Assembly: GCF_003002815.1 (NCBI RefSeq)
Contig: NZ_PVTF01000015.1
Location: 209,047 to 273,046 of the forward strand
Origin: Umezawaea tangerina
GTDB lineage: Bacteria > Actinomycetota > Actinomycetes > Mycobacteriales > Pseudonocardiaceae
DNA length: 64,000 bases
Direction of reading: 5' to 3'
Of this stretch, positions 23,529 to 32,668 are shown one piece after another. Position 1 is the stretch's first letter, and the number at the start of each line of letters is the position of its first letter. The notes below the pieces were generated by a model. It searched no databases. It was not told where the DNA came from and worked only from the letters and a program-made list of their open reading frames with translations. The translations under genes were made by a program, and so were the position numbers.

Positions 23529-26500
23529 CGGACGAGGACAGGCTTGTCGACTACCTGAAGCGGGTCACCGCGGAGCTGCACCGCACCCGCAGGAAGCTGC
23601 ACGACCTCGAGGACGCCGAACCCGAGCCGATCGCGGTCGTCGGGCTCGGCTGCCGCTTCCCCGGCGGCGTGCGGACACCGGAGGACCTGTGGCGGCTGGT
23701 CGCCGACGGCGGTGACGCGATCGGCGCGTTCCCCACCGACCGGGGCTGGGACCTCGCGGGCCTGTACGACCCGGACCCCGACCAGCCGGGCACCTGCTAC
23801 GCCACCGAGGGCGGGTTCCTCTACGACGTCGACCGGTTCGACCCGGCGTTCTTCGGACTCGGCCCGCGCGAGGCGACCGCGATGGACCCGCAGCAGCGGC
23901 AGCTGCTGGAGGTCGCGTGGGAGACCTTCGAGCACGCGGGCGTCGACCCGCACTCGCTGCGCGGCAGCAGGACCGGGGTGTTCGCGGGCGTGATGTACGG
24001 CGACTACGCGACCCGGCTCGGCTCGGCACCGCCGGAGTACGAGGCGTTCCTCGGCAGCGGCAGCGCGACGAGCGTGGTGTCCGGCCGGGTCGCCTACACG
24101 TTCGGGCTGGAGGGCCCGGCGCTGACCGTCGACACCGCGTGCTCCTCGTCGCTGGTCACCCTGCACCTGGCGGCCCGGTCGCTGCGCGACGGCGAGTCCG
24201 ACCTCGCGCTCGCGGGCGGCGTCACCGTGCTCGCCTCGCCCTCGGTGTTCACCGACTTCAGCAGGCAGCGCGGCCTCGCGCCGAACGGGCGGTGCAAGCC
24301 GTTCTCCGCCGCCGCCGACGGCACCGGGTTCGGCGAGGGCGTCGGACTCGTGCTGCTGCAACGGCTCTCCGACGCCCGGCGCGACGGACGCCGGGTGCTC
24401 GGGCTGCTGCGCGGCAGCGCGGTGAACCAGGACGGCGCGAGCAACGGCCTCACCGCCCCCAACGGGCCGTCGCAGGAACGGGTCATCCGCGCAGCCCTGG
24501 CCGACGCCCGGCTGTCCGCCTCGGACGTCCAGCTCGTCGAGGCGCACGGCACCGGAACGTCGCTCGGCGACCCGATCGAGGCGCAGGCGCTGCTGGCGAC
24601 CTACGGCCAGGACCGGTCCGAGCCGCTGCGGCTGGGCTCGGTCAAGTCGAACATCGGCCACACGCAGGCCGCGGCGGGGATCGCGGGCGTGATCAAGGTA
24701 GTGCTGGCCATGGACCACGGCGTCATGCCGCCGACCCTGCACGCCGAGATCCCCTCGCCGCACGTCGACTGGACCGCGGGCCGGGTCGAGCTGCTCACCA
24801 AGGCCCGCCCGTGGGTGGCCGCGGGACCGCGCCGGGCAGCCGTGTCCTCGTTCGGCATCAGCGGCACCAACGCGCACGTGGTCCTGGAGGAGGCACCCGT
24901 CGCGGACTCCCCCGCGGTCGGCACGCGGGCCGTGGTGCCCTGGGTCGTGTCCGGCCGCACCGAGAACGCCGTGCGCGCCAACGCCGAGCGGTGGTGCAGG
25001 CACCTGGCGGACCGGCCGGACGTCGACCCCGCCGACGTCGCCGCGACGGCGGCCGCGCGCACCAGGTTCGAGCACCGGGCGGTCGTCGTCGCGGGCGACC
25101 GGGACGGCCTGCTGCGCGGTCTGCGCGCGGTGGCGGCCGGCGACGCCGCGCCGGACGTCGTCCGCGGCCGGGCCGGGCGGGGGCGGACCGCGTTCCTGTT
25201 CACCGGCCAGGGCAGCCAGCGGCTGGGCATGGGCCGCGAGCTGCACGAAGCGGAACCGGTGTTCGCCGCGGCGCTCGACGCCGTCATGGCCGAACTGGAC
25301 CCGCGGCTGCCGCGGCCGCTGCTGGACGTCCTGTTCGCGGCGCCGCGGTCGCCGGACGCGGCGCTGCTGGACCAGACCCTCTACACGCAGGCGTCGCTGT
25401 TCGCGGTCGAGGTCGCGCTCTACCGGCTGGTCGAGCACCGGGGGCTGCGGCCGGACCACCTGATCGGCCACTCCGTCGGCGAGCTGGCCGCGGCCCACGT
25501 CGCGGGCGTCCTGTCGCTGCCCGACGCGTGCGCGCTCGTCGCGGGACGCGCCCGGCTCATGCAGTCGGTGCCCGCGGGCGGCGCGATGGTCGCGGTCGCG
25601 GCGGGCGCGGACGAGGTGCTCGCGTCGCTGCCCGCCTCCGGCCGGGTGTCGGTCGCCGCCGTCAACGGCCCGGCCGCCACCGTGATCTCCGGCGACGCCG
25701 ACGGGACGGCCGAGGTCGCCGCGCACTGGCGCCGCCTCGGCGTGAAGACCAAGCGGCTGCGGGTCAGCCACGCGTTCCACTCGCACCACATGGACCCCGT
25801 GCTGGCCGAGTTCCGCGACATCGCCGCCGGGCTGTCCTACGGGGAGCCGTCGGTGCCGGTCATGTCCAACCTCACCGGGGGGCAGGCCACCGCCGAGCAG
25901 CTGCGGTCGCCGGACTACTGGGTGGACCACGTGCGGCAGGCCGTCCGGTTCGCCGACGGCGTGCGGCGGCTGGCCGACCTCGGCGTCGACCGGTTCGTGG
26001 AGATCGGCCCCGGCACCGTGCTGTCCGGCATGGTGCGCGACTGCCTCGGCGACGGGCCGCTGCTCGCGCCCGCGCTGCCCGGCGGGCGCGGCGAGGTCGC
26101 GTCGGTGACCCACGCGGTCGCCGCCGCGCACACCCGCGGCGCGGACGTCGACTGGTCCGCGCTGCTCGGCGGGCACGACCGGCGGACCGACCTGCCGCCG
26201 TACGCGTTCGCGCGCGGCCGGTTCTGGCTGCACGACACCGGGGAGCGCGCCGGACCCGCCGCCCGGCTGTGGTCCGCGGTCGACAGCGCCGACCCGACCG
26301 CGCTCGCCGCCGTGCTCGGCGCGGGCGACGACCTGCTCGAACCGCTGCGCGCGGTGCTGCCCGCGCTGACCGCGTGGCGGCAGGCCAACGCGGTCGCGCC
26401 GGTCGCGGCGGAGCAGCCGGTCGACGACGTGGCGGGCCCGGACCCGGCCGAGCTGCGCGCCCGGCTGCTCGGACTGGACGACGCCGAGGCCGAGGCGCTG

Positions 26501-26755
26501 CTGCTGGACCTGGTGCGGACGCGGACCGCGCTGGTGCTGGGCCTGGCCGCGGTCGACGCCGTGGACGTCGACACCGGGTTCCTCAACATCGGCATGACCT
26601 CGTTCACGGCGCTGGAGCTGCGCAACGGGGTGGTCGCGCTGACCGGCGTCGAGCTGTCCGCGGTGGTGCTCATGGACAACCCGACCCCGCGCGGCCTGGT
26701 GGCGCTGCTGCGGGCCGAGCTCGTCGGCCGAGCCGACGCCACGCCGGTGCTTTAG
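23525..26755 (+). CDS. Type I polyketide synthase, single module KS-AT-ACP without thioesterase
   Basis: A 1076-residue monomodular PKS. The start is the ATG overlapping the upstream stop, chosen because [13 protein letters not shown] opens a normal coiled-coil docking segment. KS about 36-455 (DTACSSS, EAHGTGT); AT about 555-850 with GHSVGE and HAFH (749-752), so malonyl-CoA; an AT-to-ACP linker as found in modules lacking reductive domains; ACP about 990-1065. The ACP motif is unusual: [14 protein letters not shown] instead of [13 protein letters not shown], keeping the serine (1026) but replacing the preceding Asp by Thr. The protein ends about 10 residues after the ACP with no docking tail, TE or reductase. 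Position and domain content suggest the terminal extension module, leaving an unreduced beta-keto thioester. The release enzyme is not visible; an out-of-window partner is possible. Confidence 0.95.
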   Translation: MTDEDRLVDYLKRVTAELHRTRRKLHDLEDAEPEPIAVVGLGCRFPGGVRTPEDLWRLVADGGDAIGAFPTDRGWDLAGLYDPDPDQPGTCYATEGGFLYDVDRFDPAFFGLGPREATAMDPQQRQLLEVAWETFEHAGVDPHSLRGSRTGVFAGVMYGDYATRLGSAPPEYEAFLGSGSATSVVSGRVAYTFGLEGPALTVDTACSSSLVTLHLAARSLRDGESDLALAGGVTVLASPSVFTDFSRQRGLAPNGRCKPFSAAADGTGFGEGVGLVLLQRLSDARRDGRRVLGLLRGSAVNQDGASNGLTAPNGPSQERVIRAALADARLSASDVQLVEAHGTGTSLGDPIEAQALLATYGQDRSEPLRLGSVKSNIGHTQAAAGIAGVIKVVLAMDHGVMPPTLHAEIPSPHVDWTAGRVELLTKARPWVAAGPRRAAVSSFGISGTNAHVVLEEAPVADSPAVGTRAVVPWVVSGRTENAVRANAERWCRHLADRPDVDPADVAATAAARTRFEHRAVVVAGDRDGLLRGLRAVAAGDAAPDVVRGRAGRGRTAFLFTGQGSQRLGMGRELHEAEPVFAAALDAVMAELDPRLPRPLLDVLFAAPRSPDAALLDQTLYTQASLFAVEVALYRLVEHRGLRPDHLIGHSVGELAAAHVAGVLSLPDACALVAGRARLMQSVPAGGAMVAVAAGADEVLASLPASGRVSVAAVNGPAATVISGDADGTAEVAAHWRRLGVKTKRLRVSHAFHSHHMDPVLAEFRDIAAGLSYGEPSVPVMSNLTGGQATAEQLRSPDYWVDHVRQAVRFADGVRRLADLGVDRFVEIGPGTVLSGMVRDCLGDGPLLAPALPGGRGEVASVTHAVAAAHTRGADVDWSALLGGHDRRTDLPPYAFARGRFWLHDTGERAGPAARLWSAVDSADPTALAAVLGAGDDLLEPLRAVLPALTAWRQANAVAPVAAEQPVDDVAGPDPAELRARLLGLDDAEAEALLLDLVRTRTALVLGLAAVDAVDVDTGFLNIGMTSFTALELRNGVVALTGVELSAVVLMDNPTPRGLVALLRAELVGRADATPVL

Positions 26756-26855
26756 AGCCGGCCAAGGTTCGTTTTAGCCGCCCCGCCCACGATGTGACCG
26801 ACATCCGCCCTGCGGACGCGCCACGCGCCCTCGGCGAACGACGAAGGAGCCAGAG

Positions 26856-28082
26856 ATGGCCGAGCACGGCACGTTCGAACCCCCAGACACCGTCGAGGAG
26901 CTGGCCTCCCGCTGGAGCGTCTACCAGCCGTGGTTGCAGCACGACCCCGTGACGCCGTGGAACCGGATGCGCGACGCGTCGCCGCCGATCGTGCGGTCCG
27001 ACGAGCTGGGCGGCTACTGGATCCTCACCCGCTACGAGGACATCGAGTGGGCCGCGAAGAACCCCGACGTGTTCTCCAGCGCGCAGATCGGCATCCCGCA
27101 CCGGGACATCTTCGAGACCAAGCAGATCCCGATCCAGCTCGACGGCGACGAGCACCGGATGTGGCGCCAGACGCTCTCGGTGCTGTTCAACCCGGCCGTG
27201 GTCAACCACTTCGACCCGCTGATCCGGCAGGCGACCTCCGAGGCGATCGACAAGGTCGTCGAGAAGGGGCGCTGCGAGTTCATCGAGGAGATCGCGGTCA
27301 CGCTGCCCGCCGAGACGTTCCTGATCACCTTCGGGATCGGGCGGGAGTACCTGCAGCCGCTGCTGGACCACAAGACGTGGCTGCGCAAGGAGGGCATCCC
27401 CAACGCGCGCACCGACGCCGACATCCACGCGGCCAACAAACCGCTCTGGAACTTCTTCCGCGACGCGGTCGACCGGCGCGAGGCCGAGGGGACCGAGGGC
27501 AGGCTGGACGTGTTCAGCAGGCTGCTCACCACGAAGTTCGACGACCGGCCGCTGACCAGGGACGAGATGGTCAACGCCGCGTTCGTGTCGATGCTCGCCG
27601 CGCTCGACACCACCACCGCCGCGCTCGGCCTGGCGTTCCTGCACCTCGCCGAGCACCCCGAGGTGCAGCGGCGGGTGGTGGCCTCGCCGGACAACGTGCC
27701 CGCGATCGTGGAGGAGCTGATCCGCCACGAGCCGGTGTCCTCGACGGGTCGGGTCGTGACCCGCGACGTCGAGCGGCACGGCGTGACGATGCGCGCGGGC
27801 GACCGCGTGCTGCTGTCGTGGGGCATGTCCGGGCGCGACCCCGACGTGTTCGACCGGCCCGACGAGGTCGACTTCGACCGCGGCTCGACCCGCCACCTCG
27901 GTTTCGGCATCGGCCCGCACCGCTGCCTCGGCATGCACGTCGCGCGCAAGGTCATGCGGACCGCCATCGAGGAGTGGCACGCGCGCGTCCCCGGCTACCG
28001 GCTCGTCGAGGGCAGCACGCCGGTGCACCACTACTCCCCCGCCCGCGGCATCGCCTCACTGGAACTGGAGTGGGAATCATGA
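26856..28082 (+). CDS. Cytochrome P450 monooxygenase
   Basis: A 408-residue soluble bacterial P450, a heme-thiolate monooxygenase that probably tailors the polyketide. The Cys heme-ligand loop is FGIGPHRCLGMHVAR near the C-terminus and the ExxR motif is EELIRH. The I-helix reads AALDTT, with Ala where Gly is common. The start ATG has a strong AAGGAG ribosome site 7 bases upstream. The stop overlaps the ATG of the adjacent ferredoxin gene, so the two are co-translated and probably work together. It lies 100 bases after the last PKS gene on the same strand. The substrate cannot be told from sequence alone. Confidence 0.95.
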   Translation: MAEHGTFEPPDTVEELASRWSVYQPWLQHDPVTPWNRMRDASPPIVRSDELGGYWILTRYEDIEWAAKNPDVFSSAQIGIPHRDIFETKQIPIQLDGDEHRMWRQTLSVLFNPAVVNHFDPLIRQATSEAIDKVVEKGRCEFIEEIAVTLPAETFLITFGIGREYLQPLLDHKTWLRKEGIPNARTDADIHAANKPLWNFFRDAVDRREAEGTEGRLDVFSRLLTTKFDDRPLTRDEMVNAAFVSMLAALDTTTAALGLAFLHLAEHPEVQRRVVASPDNVPAIVEELIRHEPVSSTGRVVTRDVERHGVTMRAGDRVLLSWGMSGRDPDVFDRPDEVDFDRGSTRHLGFGIGPHRCLGMHVARKVMRTAIEEWHARVPGYRLVEGSTPVHHYSPARGIASLELEWES

Positions 28083-28315
28083 CCACCCGACCGGACACCG
28101 ACACCCTGCGGATCAAGGTCGACGGGGGCGTGTGCATGGGCCACGCCATGTGCAACGCCCTCGCGCCCGAGGTGTACGAGGTCGACGACGCCGGGTTCAA
28201 CCGGATGGGCGAGTTCGAGCTCGACCCGGCCGGGCGCGGCGCCGCCGAACGGGGCGCCTCCGCGTGCCCGGAGCGCGCGATCTCCTTCCCCCGCAGCGGT
28301 CCCACCGCGGGCTGA
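28079..28315 (+). CDS. Small [3Fe-4S]-type ferredoxin, P450 partner
   Basis: A 78-residue ferredoxin. The cluster-binding pattern is C-x2-H-x2-C (CMGHAMC) followed by a distal ACPE cysteine, the variant with His at the second ligand position often seen in ferredoxins serving actinomycete P450s. Its ATG lies within the stop of the preceding P450 gene, and another P450 begins 31 bases downstream, so it may supply electrons to either. No dedicated ferredoxin reductase gene is in this cluster. The reductase at 54011-55096 has its own fused 2Fe-2S domain and probably serves the desaturase. Confidence 0.92.
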   Translation: MTTRPDTDTLRIKVDGGVCMGHAMCNALAPEVYEVDDAGFNRMGEFELDPAGRGAAERGASACPERAISFPRSGPTAG

Positions 28316-28346
28316 CCACACCGCACCCACCAGGACGGCCTCTCCC

Positions 28347-29534
28347 ATGACCGACGACCGATTCCCGTTCCCCGACGGCCCGCTGTCGACCCAGCCGCCC
28401 GAGTACGCCCGCCGCCGCGAGACGTGCCCGATGTCCGACGTGACCACGCCGACCGGCGACCCGGCCGTCCTGGTGCTGAAGTACCACGACGTCGAGGCGG
28501 TCATGCGGGACCGGAGGTTCAGCCGCGACCTGTCCGCACCGGGCACACCGCGGCTGTTCCCGAGCAACCTGCTGTCCGACGACCCCGACTTCCTGATGAA
28601 CATGCACGGCGAGGACCACCGGCGGCTGCGCCGGATCGTCGCGTCGGCGTTCACCCCGCGCCGCGCCGAGCAGTGGCGGCCCGAGGTCAGGCGGATCGCC
28701 GACGACCTGCTCGACCGCGTCGAGGCCGAGGGTCCGCCCGCGGACCTGATGGCCGCGCTGTCCTACCAGCTGCCGGTGCGGGTGATCTGCCGCCAGCTGG
28801 GCGTGCCGGACGAGGAGGGCGACAAGTTCCAGGGCTGGGTGGCCGCGTTCCTGTCGGTGTCCGGCATGTCGATGGCCGAGCGCGAGGTGGCGGCGGGCGA
28901 GTTCACCGGCTACGTCGAGGAGCTGGTCCGCAGGCACCGGACGGCCCCCGGTGACGACCTGGTGGACCAGATCGTCAACGCCCGCGACGAGGAGGACCGG
29001 CTCACCGAGGCCGAGCTCGTCTCGTTGGTGCGCGGCCTGATCGTCGGCGGCAACGAGACGGTGGCGAACTCGCTGAGCCGGTGCGTGCTGACGCTGCTGA
29101 GCCACCGAGGGCTGTGGGACGACCTGGTGCGCGACCGCTCGGACCTGCCCGCCGCGGTCGAGGAGCTGCTGCGGGTCAACCCTCCCGGCCGGATCGGGCT
29201 GCTGCGGGTGGCCACCGAGGACGTCGAGCTGCCGTCCGGGACGGTCAGGGCGGGCCAGGCGGTCATCTCGCCGCTGATCGCCGCGGGCCACGACCCCGAG
29301 GTGTTCCCCGAGCCCGACCGGATCGTGCTCGGCCGGGAGCCGCAGACGCTCCAGTTCGGCGCGGGGCCCCACTTCTGCCTCGGGGTGCACTTGGCGCGGG
29401 TGGAGCTGCAGGAGGCGCTCAGCGCGCTGATGGACCGGTTCCCCGGTCTGGAGCTGACCGCGCCGCCCGAGGACCTGCCGTGGAACCGCGGCGGCTACGG
29501 CATCACGCTGAGCAGCCTCCCGGTCCGCTGGTGA
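28347..29534 (+). CDS. Cytochrome P450 monooxygenase
   Basis: A 395-residue P450 of the CYP105/107-like bacterial class. The heme loop is FGAGPHFCLGVHLAR, the ExxR motif is EELLRV, and the I-helix motif is GGNET, fitting (A/G)Gx(D/E)T with Glu. It is only distantly similar to the P450 two genes upstream, so the two probably catalyse different oxidations of the polyketide. It is the last gene before an internal promoter with a palindromic operator (29542-29571) that drives the F420-type enzyme. Function beyond oxidative tailoring is inferred from cluster position. Confidence 0.94.
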   Translation: MTDDRFPFPDGPLSTQPPEYARRRETCPMSDVTTPTGDPAVLVLKYHDVEAVMRDRRFSRDLSAPGTPRLFPSNLLSDDPDFLMNMHGEDHRRLRRIVASAFTPRRAEQWRPEVRRIADDLLDRVEAEGPPADLMAALSYQLPVRVICRQLGVPDEEGDKFQGWVAAFLSVSGMSMAEREVAAGEFTGYVEELVRRHRTAPGDDLVDQIVNARDEEDRLTEAELVSLVRGLIVGGNETVANSLSRCVLTLLSHRGLWDDLVRDRSDLPAAVEELLRVNPPGRIGLLRVATEDVELPSGTVRAGQAVISPLIAAGHDPEVFPEPDRIVLGREPQTLQFGAGPHFCLGVHLARVELQEALSALMDRFPGLELTAPPEDLPWNRGGYGITLSSLPVRW

Positions 29535-29541
29535 TCCACTC

Positions 29542-29571
29542 TTGCTAAACCGGAGATAGTCTCCGTATAGT
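29542..29571 (+). promoter_or_regulatory. Promoter with palindromic operator in the -35/-10 spacer
   Basis: TTGCTA (29542-29547) and TATAGT (29566-29571) are separated by 18 bases. The perfect 6-3-6 palindrome CGGAGATAGTCTCCG (29551-29565) fills the spacer. A repressor bound here would block RNA polymerase. The same 15-mer, read on the other strand, lies at 34159-34173 in front of the MFS exporter. The neighbouring TetR protein (35851-36444) is the natural candidate binder. Confidence 0.75.
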
Positions 29572-29609
29572 TCGTGGGGTCGCACCCAGCACACCGGAGG
29601 AACCCGCGG

Positions 29610-30494
29610 ATGAACGGCGAACGGCTCGACCTCGGCCGAGTCGGGGTGTGGACCAACCACCTCGACACCTTCCCGATCGCCGTCGCCCTGCAGGCCGCCG
29701 TCGAACTGGAGGACCTCGGCTGCCCCGCTCTGTGGCTGACCGAGACCACCGGCCGGGAAGCGCTCACCCAGGCCTCGATCGTGCTCGGCGCCACCCGGCG
29801 GATGACGGTCGCGACCGGTGTCGCGACCATCTACGGCCGCGACCCGGTCACCATGGCCCAGGCGCAGCGCACGCTCGCCGAGGCCCACCCCGGCCGGTTC
29901 CTGCTCGGCCTCGGCGTGAGCCACCCGTGGTTCGTCGAAGAGGTGCGCGGACAGGTGTTCGGCAAGCGCGTCCCGTCCATGCGGTCCTACCTGGACCGCA
30001 TGGACACCGCGTCGTTCGGGCCGCCCGACGGCGGCAAGGAGGCGCCCAGGGTGATCGGCGCGGTCGGGCCCAGGATGCTCGCCCTCGCGGCCGAGCGGAC
30101 CGACGGCGCGTTCCCCTTCTGCGTCCCGGTCGAGCACACCCGCCGCACCAGGGAGCTGATGGGACCGGACGCGTTCCTGGCCGTGGAGCAGGCCGTCGTG
30201 CTGACGTCCGACCGCGAACGGGCCCGTGCGCTCGCCCGGTCCTACATCGCCGCCAGCCTCCCCAACCGCGGACCTGTCCTGGCCGACCTCGGTTACCGGC
30301 TCGAGCTCGACGGCCCCGCGGGCGACCGCCTGGTGGAGGCGCTGGTGGTGTGGGGTGGGCTCGCCGAGATCGAGGCGCGCGCGCAGGAGCACCTGGCCGC
30401 GGGCGCCGACCACGTCTGCCTGTACGTGATCGGAGCGCCGTCGGACCGACCGCCGCTGCCCGAGTGGCGCGCGCTCGCCCCCTTGTTCGGCTGA
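29610..30494 (+). CDS. Luciferase-like (LLM) F420-dependent oxidoreductase
   Basis: A 294-residue protein of the bacterial luciferase-like fold, closest by pattern to the actinobacterial F420-dependent LLM oxidoreductases. Family-like segments are LGVSHPWFVEE, the ATG-VATIYGRDP strand and IGAVGPRMLALAAERTDGAF near the middle. The start ATG follows GGAGGAA by 7 bases. It probably transfers hydride from F420H2 (or a flavin) to a polyketide intermediate; the cofactor is inferred from family. It has its own promoter and operator upstream, and the SnoaL-like gene follows after 18 bases, so the two form an inducible unit. Confidence 0.85.
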   Translation: MNGERLDLGRVGVWTNHLDTFPIAVALQAAVELEDLGCPALWLTETTGREALTQASIVLGATRRMTVATGVATIYGRDPVTMAQAQRTLAEAHPGRFLLGLGVSHPWFVEEVRGQVFGKRVPSMRSYLDRMDTASFGPPDGGKEAPRVIGAVGPRMLALAAERTDGAFPFCVPVEHTRRTRELMGPDAFLAVEQAVVLTSDRERARALARSYIAASLPNRGPVLADLGYRLELDGPAGDRLVEALVVWGGLAEIEARAQEHLAAGADHVCLYVIGAPSDRPPLPEWRALAPLFG

Positions 30495-30512
30495 CCCGAA
30501 AGGCATCACCCC

Positions 30513-30929
30513 GTGACCGTCGAGGACAACAAGCGGATCGTGCTGGACCTGCTGGCCAACTGGCTGGACCCCGAGCACTTCGCCGCGGTGGCGCACGACG
30601 ACCTGGTGTTCGTCGTCGAGGCGGACCCGCGGCACACGCCGTTCGCGGGCGCCAAGACCAAGGAGCACATGGTCGAGACGCGCAGGCGGGCGGCGGGCAG
30701 GTTCCCCGAGGGCGTCGCGATGACCGTGCTGGGCCTGGTCGCCGAGGGCGACCAGGTCGCGGTGCGGGTGCTCGCGGAGGCCAAGGTCGCCGAGGGCGAG
30801 TACCGCAACCGCGCGCACTTCGCGTTCGAGCTGCGCGACGGCCTGATCACGAAGGTCCACGAGTACACCGACACCGCCTACCTCGCGGCCGAGCTCGCCG
30901 CCACGACCAGGCACATCTCGTCCCGCTGA
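30513..30929 (+). CDS. SnoaL-like / NTF2-fold protein
   Basis: A 138-residue protein with the cone-shaped alpha+beta barrel pattern of the SnoaL/NTF2-like superfamily: an N-terminal helix with NKRIVLDLLANW, a central RRRAAGRFPEGV segment, and C-terminal strands AHFAFELRDGLITKVHEYTDT. Members act as polyketide cyclases, epoxide hydrolases or isomerases, or small-molecule binding proteins. The start is GTG with AAAGG upstream. It follows the LLM gene by 18 bases and is probably co-transcribed. In a type I cluster lacking a thioesterase, a role in ring closure or release is possible but unproven. Confidence 0.8.
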   Translation: MTVEDNKRIVLDLLANWLDPEHFAAVAHDDLVFVVEADPRHTPFAGAKTKEHMVETRRRAAGRFPEGVAMTVLGLVAEGDQVAVRVLAEAKVAEGEYRNRAHFAFELRDGLITKVHEYTDTAYLAAELAATTRHISSR

Positions 30930-30974
30930 CCCGCTGTCCACCCCTCCGGTCGCCGTACCCCAGGCGGCGACCAC

Positions 30975-31081
30975 GGAACGCGGCCGCCGGCCCGCTCGGG
31001 ACCCGAGCGGCCGCGTTCCCCTTGTCCGGTACCGAGCCCACGACGAAGGGCCGCCTCCTCGGAGGCGGCCCTTCGTCGTGG
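30975..31081. terminator. Tandem strong hairpins between convergent genes
   Basis: Two perfect inverted repeats lie between the SnoaL-like gene and the leftward monooxygenase gene. The first pairs 30975-30987 with 31007-31019 (13 bp). The second pairs 31038-31058 with 31061-31081 (21 bp, 2-base loop). Being palindromic, the second can terminate transcription from both sides. Confidence 0.85.
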
Positions 31082-31087
31082 TCGGGG

Positions 31088-32533
31088 TCAGCCGACGGGG
31101 TCGCCGAACCACGTCAGCAGCGCCCAGCGCAGCCCGTCGAGATCCTCACCGCCCGCGTCGGCGAACGCGACGTGCCCGTCGGGCCGCACGAGGACGACCG
31201 CCGCGCCGATCCCGGCCGCCTCCTCGTCGCGCACGACGCCGACGCGGTCCTTCCACGCCGCCGCCGTGTCGGCGACCGCGGCGCCCGGCGTGTTGTCGAC
31301 CAGCGCGGCCCGACCCTCGGTCAGCACCCGCACGACCGGCGGCAGGTTCGGGATCCGCTCGCCGAGCAGCGGGTGCGCCTGCTCGCCGGGGTGCGGCAGG
31401 TCGTAGCGGGTCAGCGTCGCCGCCTGGAGCACGTGCCGGTTGGCCTCCGGCAGCTCCAGGATCTCGCCGAACAGCAGGCGCAGCGGTTCGACGCGGTCGA
31501 GCGGGTGCATCAGCGCGAGCTGGGCCAGCGCGTGCGCGCGGACGCGTTCGCCCACCGCGCGGCGTTCGATCTCGTAGCTGTCGAGCAGTCCCGGCGCAGC
31601 GCGGCCCTGCACCTCCGCGGCGAGCTTCCAGCCCAGGTTCAGCGCGTCCTGGAGGCCGGTGTTGAGGCCCTGGGTGCCCGAGATGAACAGCACGTGCGCC
31701 GCGTCGCCCGCGAGCAGCACCCGCCCCGAGCGGTACCGGTCGGCGACCGCGGTCGGGTGGCCGAAGCGGGACAGCCAGCGCACCTCGCGCAGGGTCGGCC
31801 GCTTGCCGGTCAACCGCTCGATGCTGTCGCGCAGCTCGTCCGCGGTGACCGGCTCGTCGGCGGCGGGCCCCTTGGCGCCGAACTCGATGGTCATCAGCCG
31901 CAGGGTGCCCGGCTGGAGCGGCAGGGCACCGAAGATCCCTTGTGGACGGAGGCCCGCGTCGAACGTCTCGTGGTCGTCGTCGGCGATCACGACGTCGCCG
32001 AGCAGCCCCGAGTACCCGCTGCCGTCGTCCGGCAGCGCGATCCCGGCCAACGAGCGCACCCGGCTGTCCGGACCGTCCGCGCCGACCAGGTAGGAGCCGC
32101 GCAGCGCGTACTCCGCCCCGTCCGCCGCCACGGTCACCGACACGCCGTCGGCGTCCTGCTCGAGGCCGACCAGCTCGTGGCCGCGGCGCAGGTCCACGCC
32201 GAGCTCCGCCGCGCGGTCGCGCAGCACCCGCAGCAGCTTCCACTGCGGCATGGCGAACGTCCAGTCCTGCTCGCCGACGTCGGCGAGGTCGAGCCAGAAG
32301 AACGAGAACGGCGTGCGGGGCCAGGGGAAGATGCCCTGCGCGCGCACCCGTTCGGCCAGTCCCCTGGTCTCCAGTGCCTCCAACGTCCGGCCGTGCACGG
32401 CCATGCCCTGCGAGTGCTCCGGGTCCTCGGTCGTGCGTTCCAGCACGACCACGCCCACGCCCGCGAGCCTCAGCTCGCAGGCCAGTAGCAGCCCGGTGGG
32501 CCCACCGCCCGCGACGACGACTGGATCGCTCAT
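31088..32533 (-). CDS. FAD-dependent aromatic-hydroxylase-type monooxygenase
   Basis: A 481-residue flavoprotein monooxygenase of the PF01494 class (PgaE/RdmE-like hydroxylases). The FAD dinucleotide motif is VVAGGGPTGLLLACEL at residues 5-20, a DG-type motif is YLVGADGPDSRVR, and the second FAD motif is LLAGDAAHVLF...QGLNTGLQDALNLGWKLA. In that loop the usual PxGGQ is replaced by ISGTQ, an uncommon change. A thioredoxin-like C-terminal domain ends in VLVRPDGHVAFAD. The ATG was chosen because AGGAG lies about 9 bases upstream. A terminator (32613-32652) separates it from the upstream MFS gene, so it probably has its own promoter. It likely hydroxylates or epoxidises a product of this cluster. 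Confidence 0.9.
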   Translation of the reverse strand: MSDPVVVAGGGPTGLLLACELRLAGVGVVVLERTTEDPEHSQGMAVHGRTLEALETRGLAERVRAQGIFPWPRTPFSFFWLDLADVGEQDWTFAMPQWKLLRVLRDRAAELGVDLRRGHELVGLEQDADGVSVTVAADGAEYALRGSYLVGADGPDSRVRSLAGIALPDDGSGYSGLLGDVVIADDDHETFDAGLRPQGIFGALPLQPGTLRLMTIEFGAKGPAADEPVTADELRDSIERLTGKRPTLREVRWLSRFGHPTAVADRYRSGRVLLAGDAAHVLFISGTQGLNTGLQDALNLGWKLAAEVQGRAAPGLLDSYEIERRAVGERVRAHALAQLALMHPLDRVEPLRLLFGEILELPEANRHVLQAATLTRYDLPHPGEQAHPLLGERIPNLPPVVRVLTEGRAALVDNTPGAAVADTAAAWKDRVGVVRDEEAAGIGAAVVLVRPDGHVAFADAGGEDLDGLRWALLTWFGDPVG

Positions 32534-32612
32534 CGGTTCCAACTCCTGCCTGATCGACTCTTCCTTGCGGCACAAGGCTTCTGACGGTGGGTTCGGCCGA
32601 GTCGCCGCATGG

Positions 32613-32652
32613 CGTGGCGGTCCGCCCGGCCACCGCCGGACGGACCGCCACG
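32613..32652 (-). terminator. Hairpin terminator after the MFS gene
   Basis: A 12-bp inverted repeat pairs 32613-32624 with 32641-32652, starting 17 bases downstream of the MFS stop on the leftward strand. A small CCTTG/CAAGG repeat lies closer to the following monooxygenase start and may belong to its promoter. Confidence 0.65.
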
Positions 32653-32668
32653 ATCACCTGGTCCCCGC

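Noticed and set aside
26400..26755. Thioesterase domain at the end of the last PKS
   Set aside because: There is no GxSxG motif or alpha/beta-hydrolase sequence after the ACP; the protein stops there.
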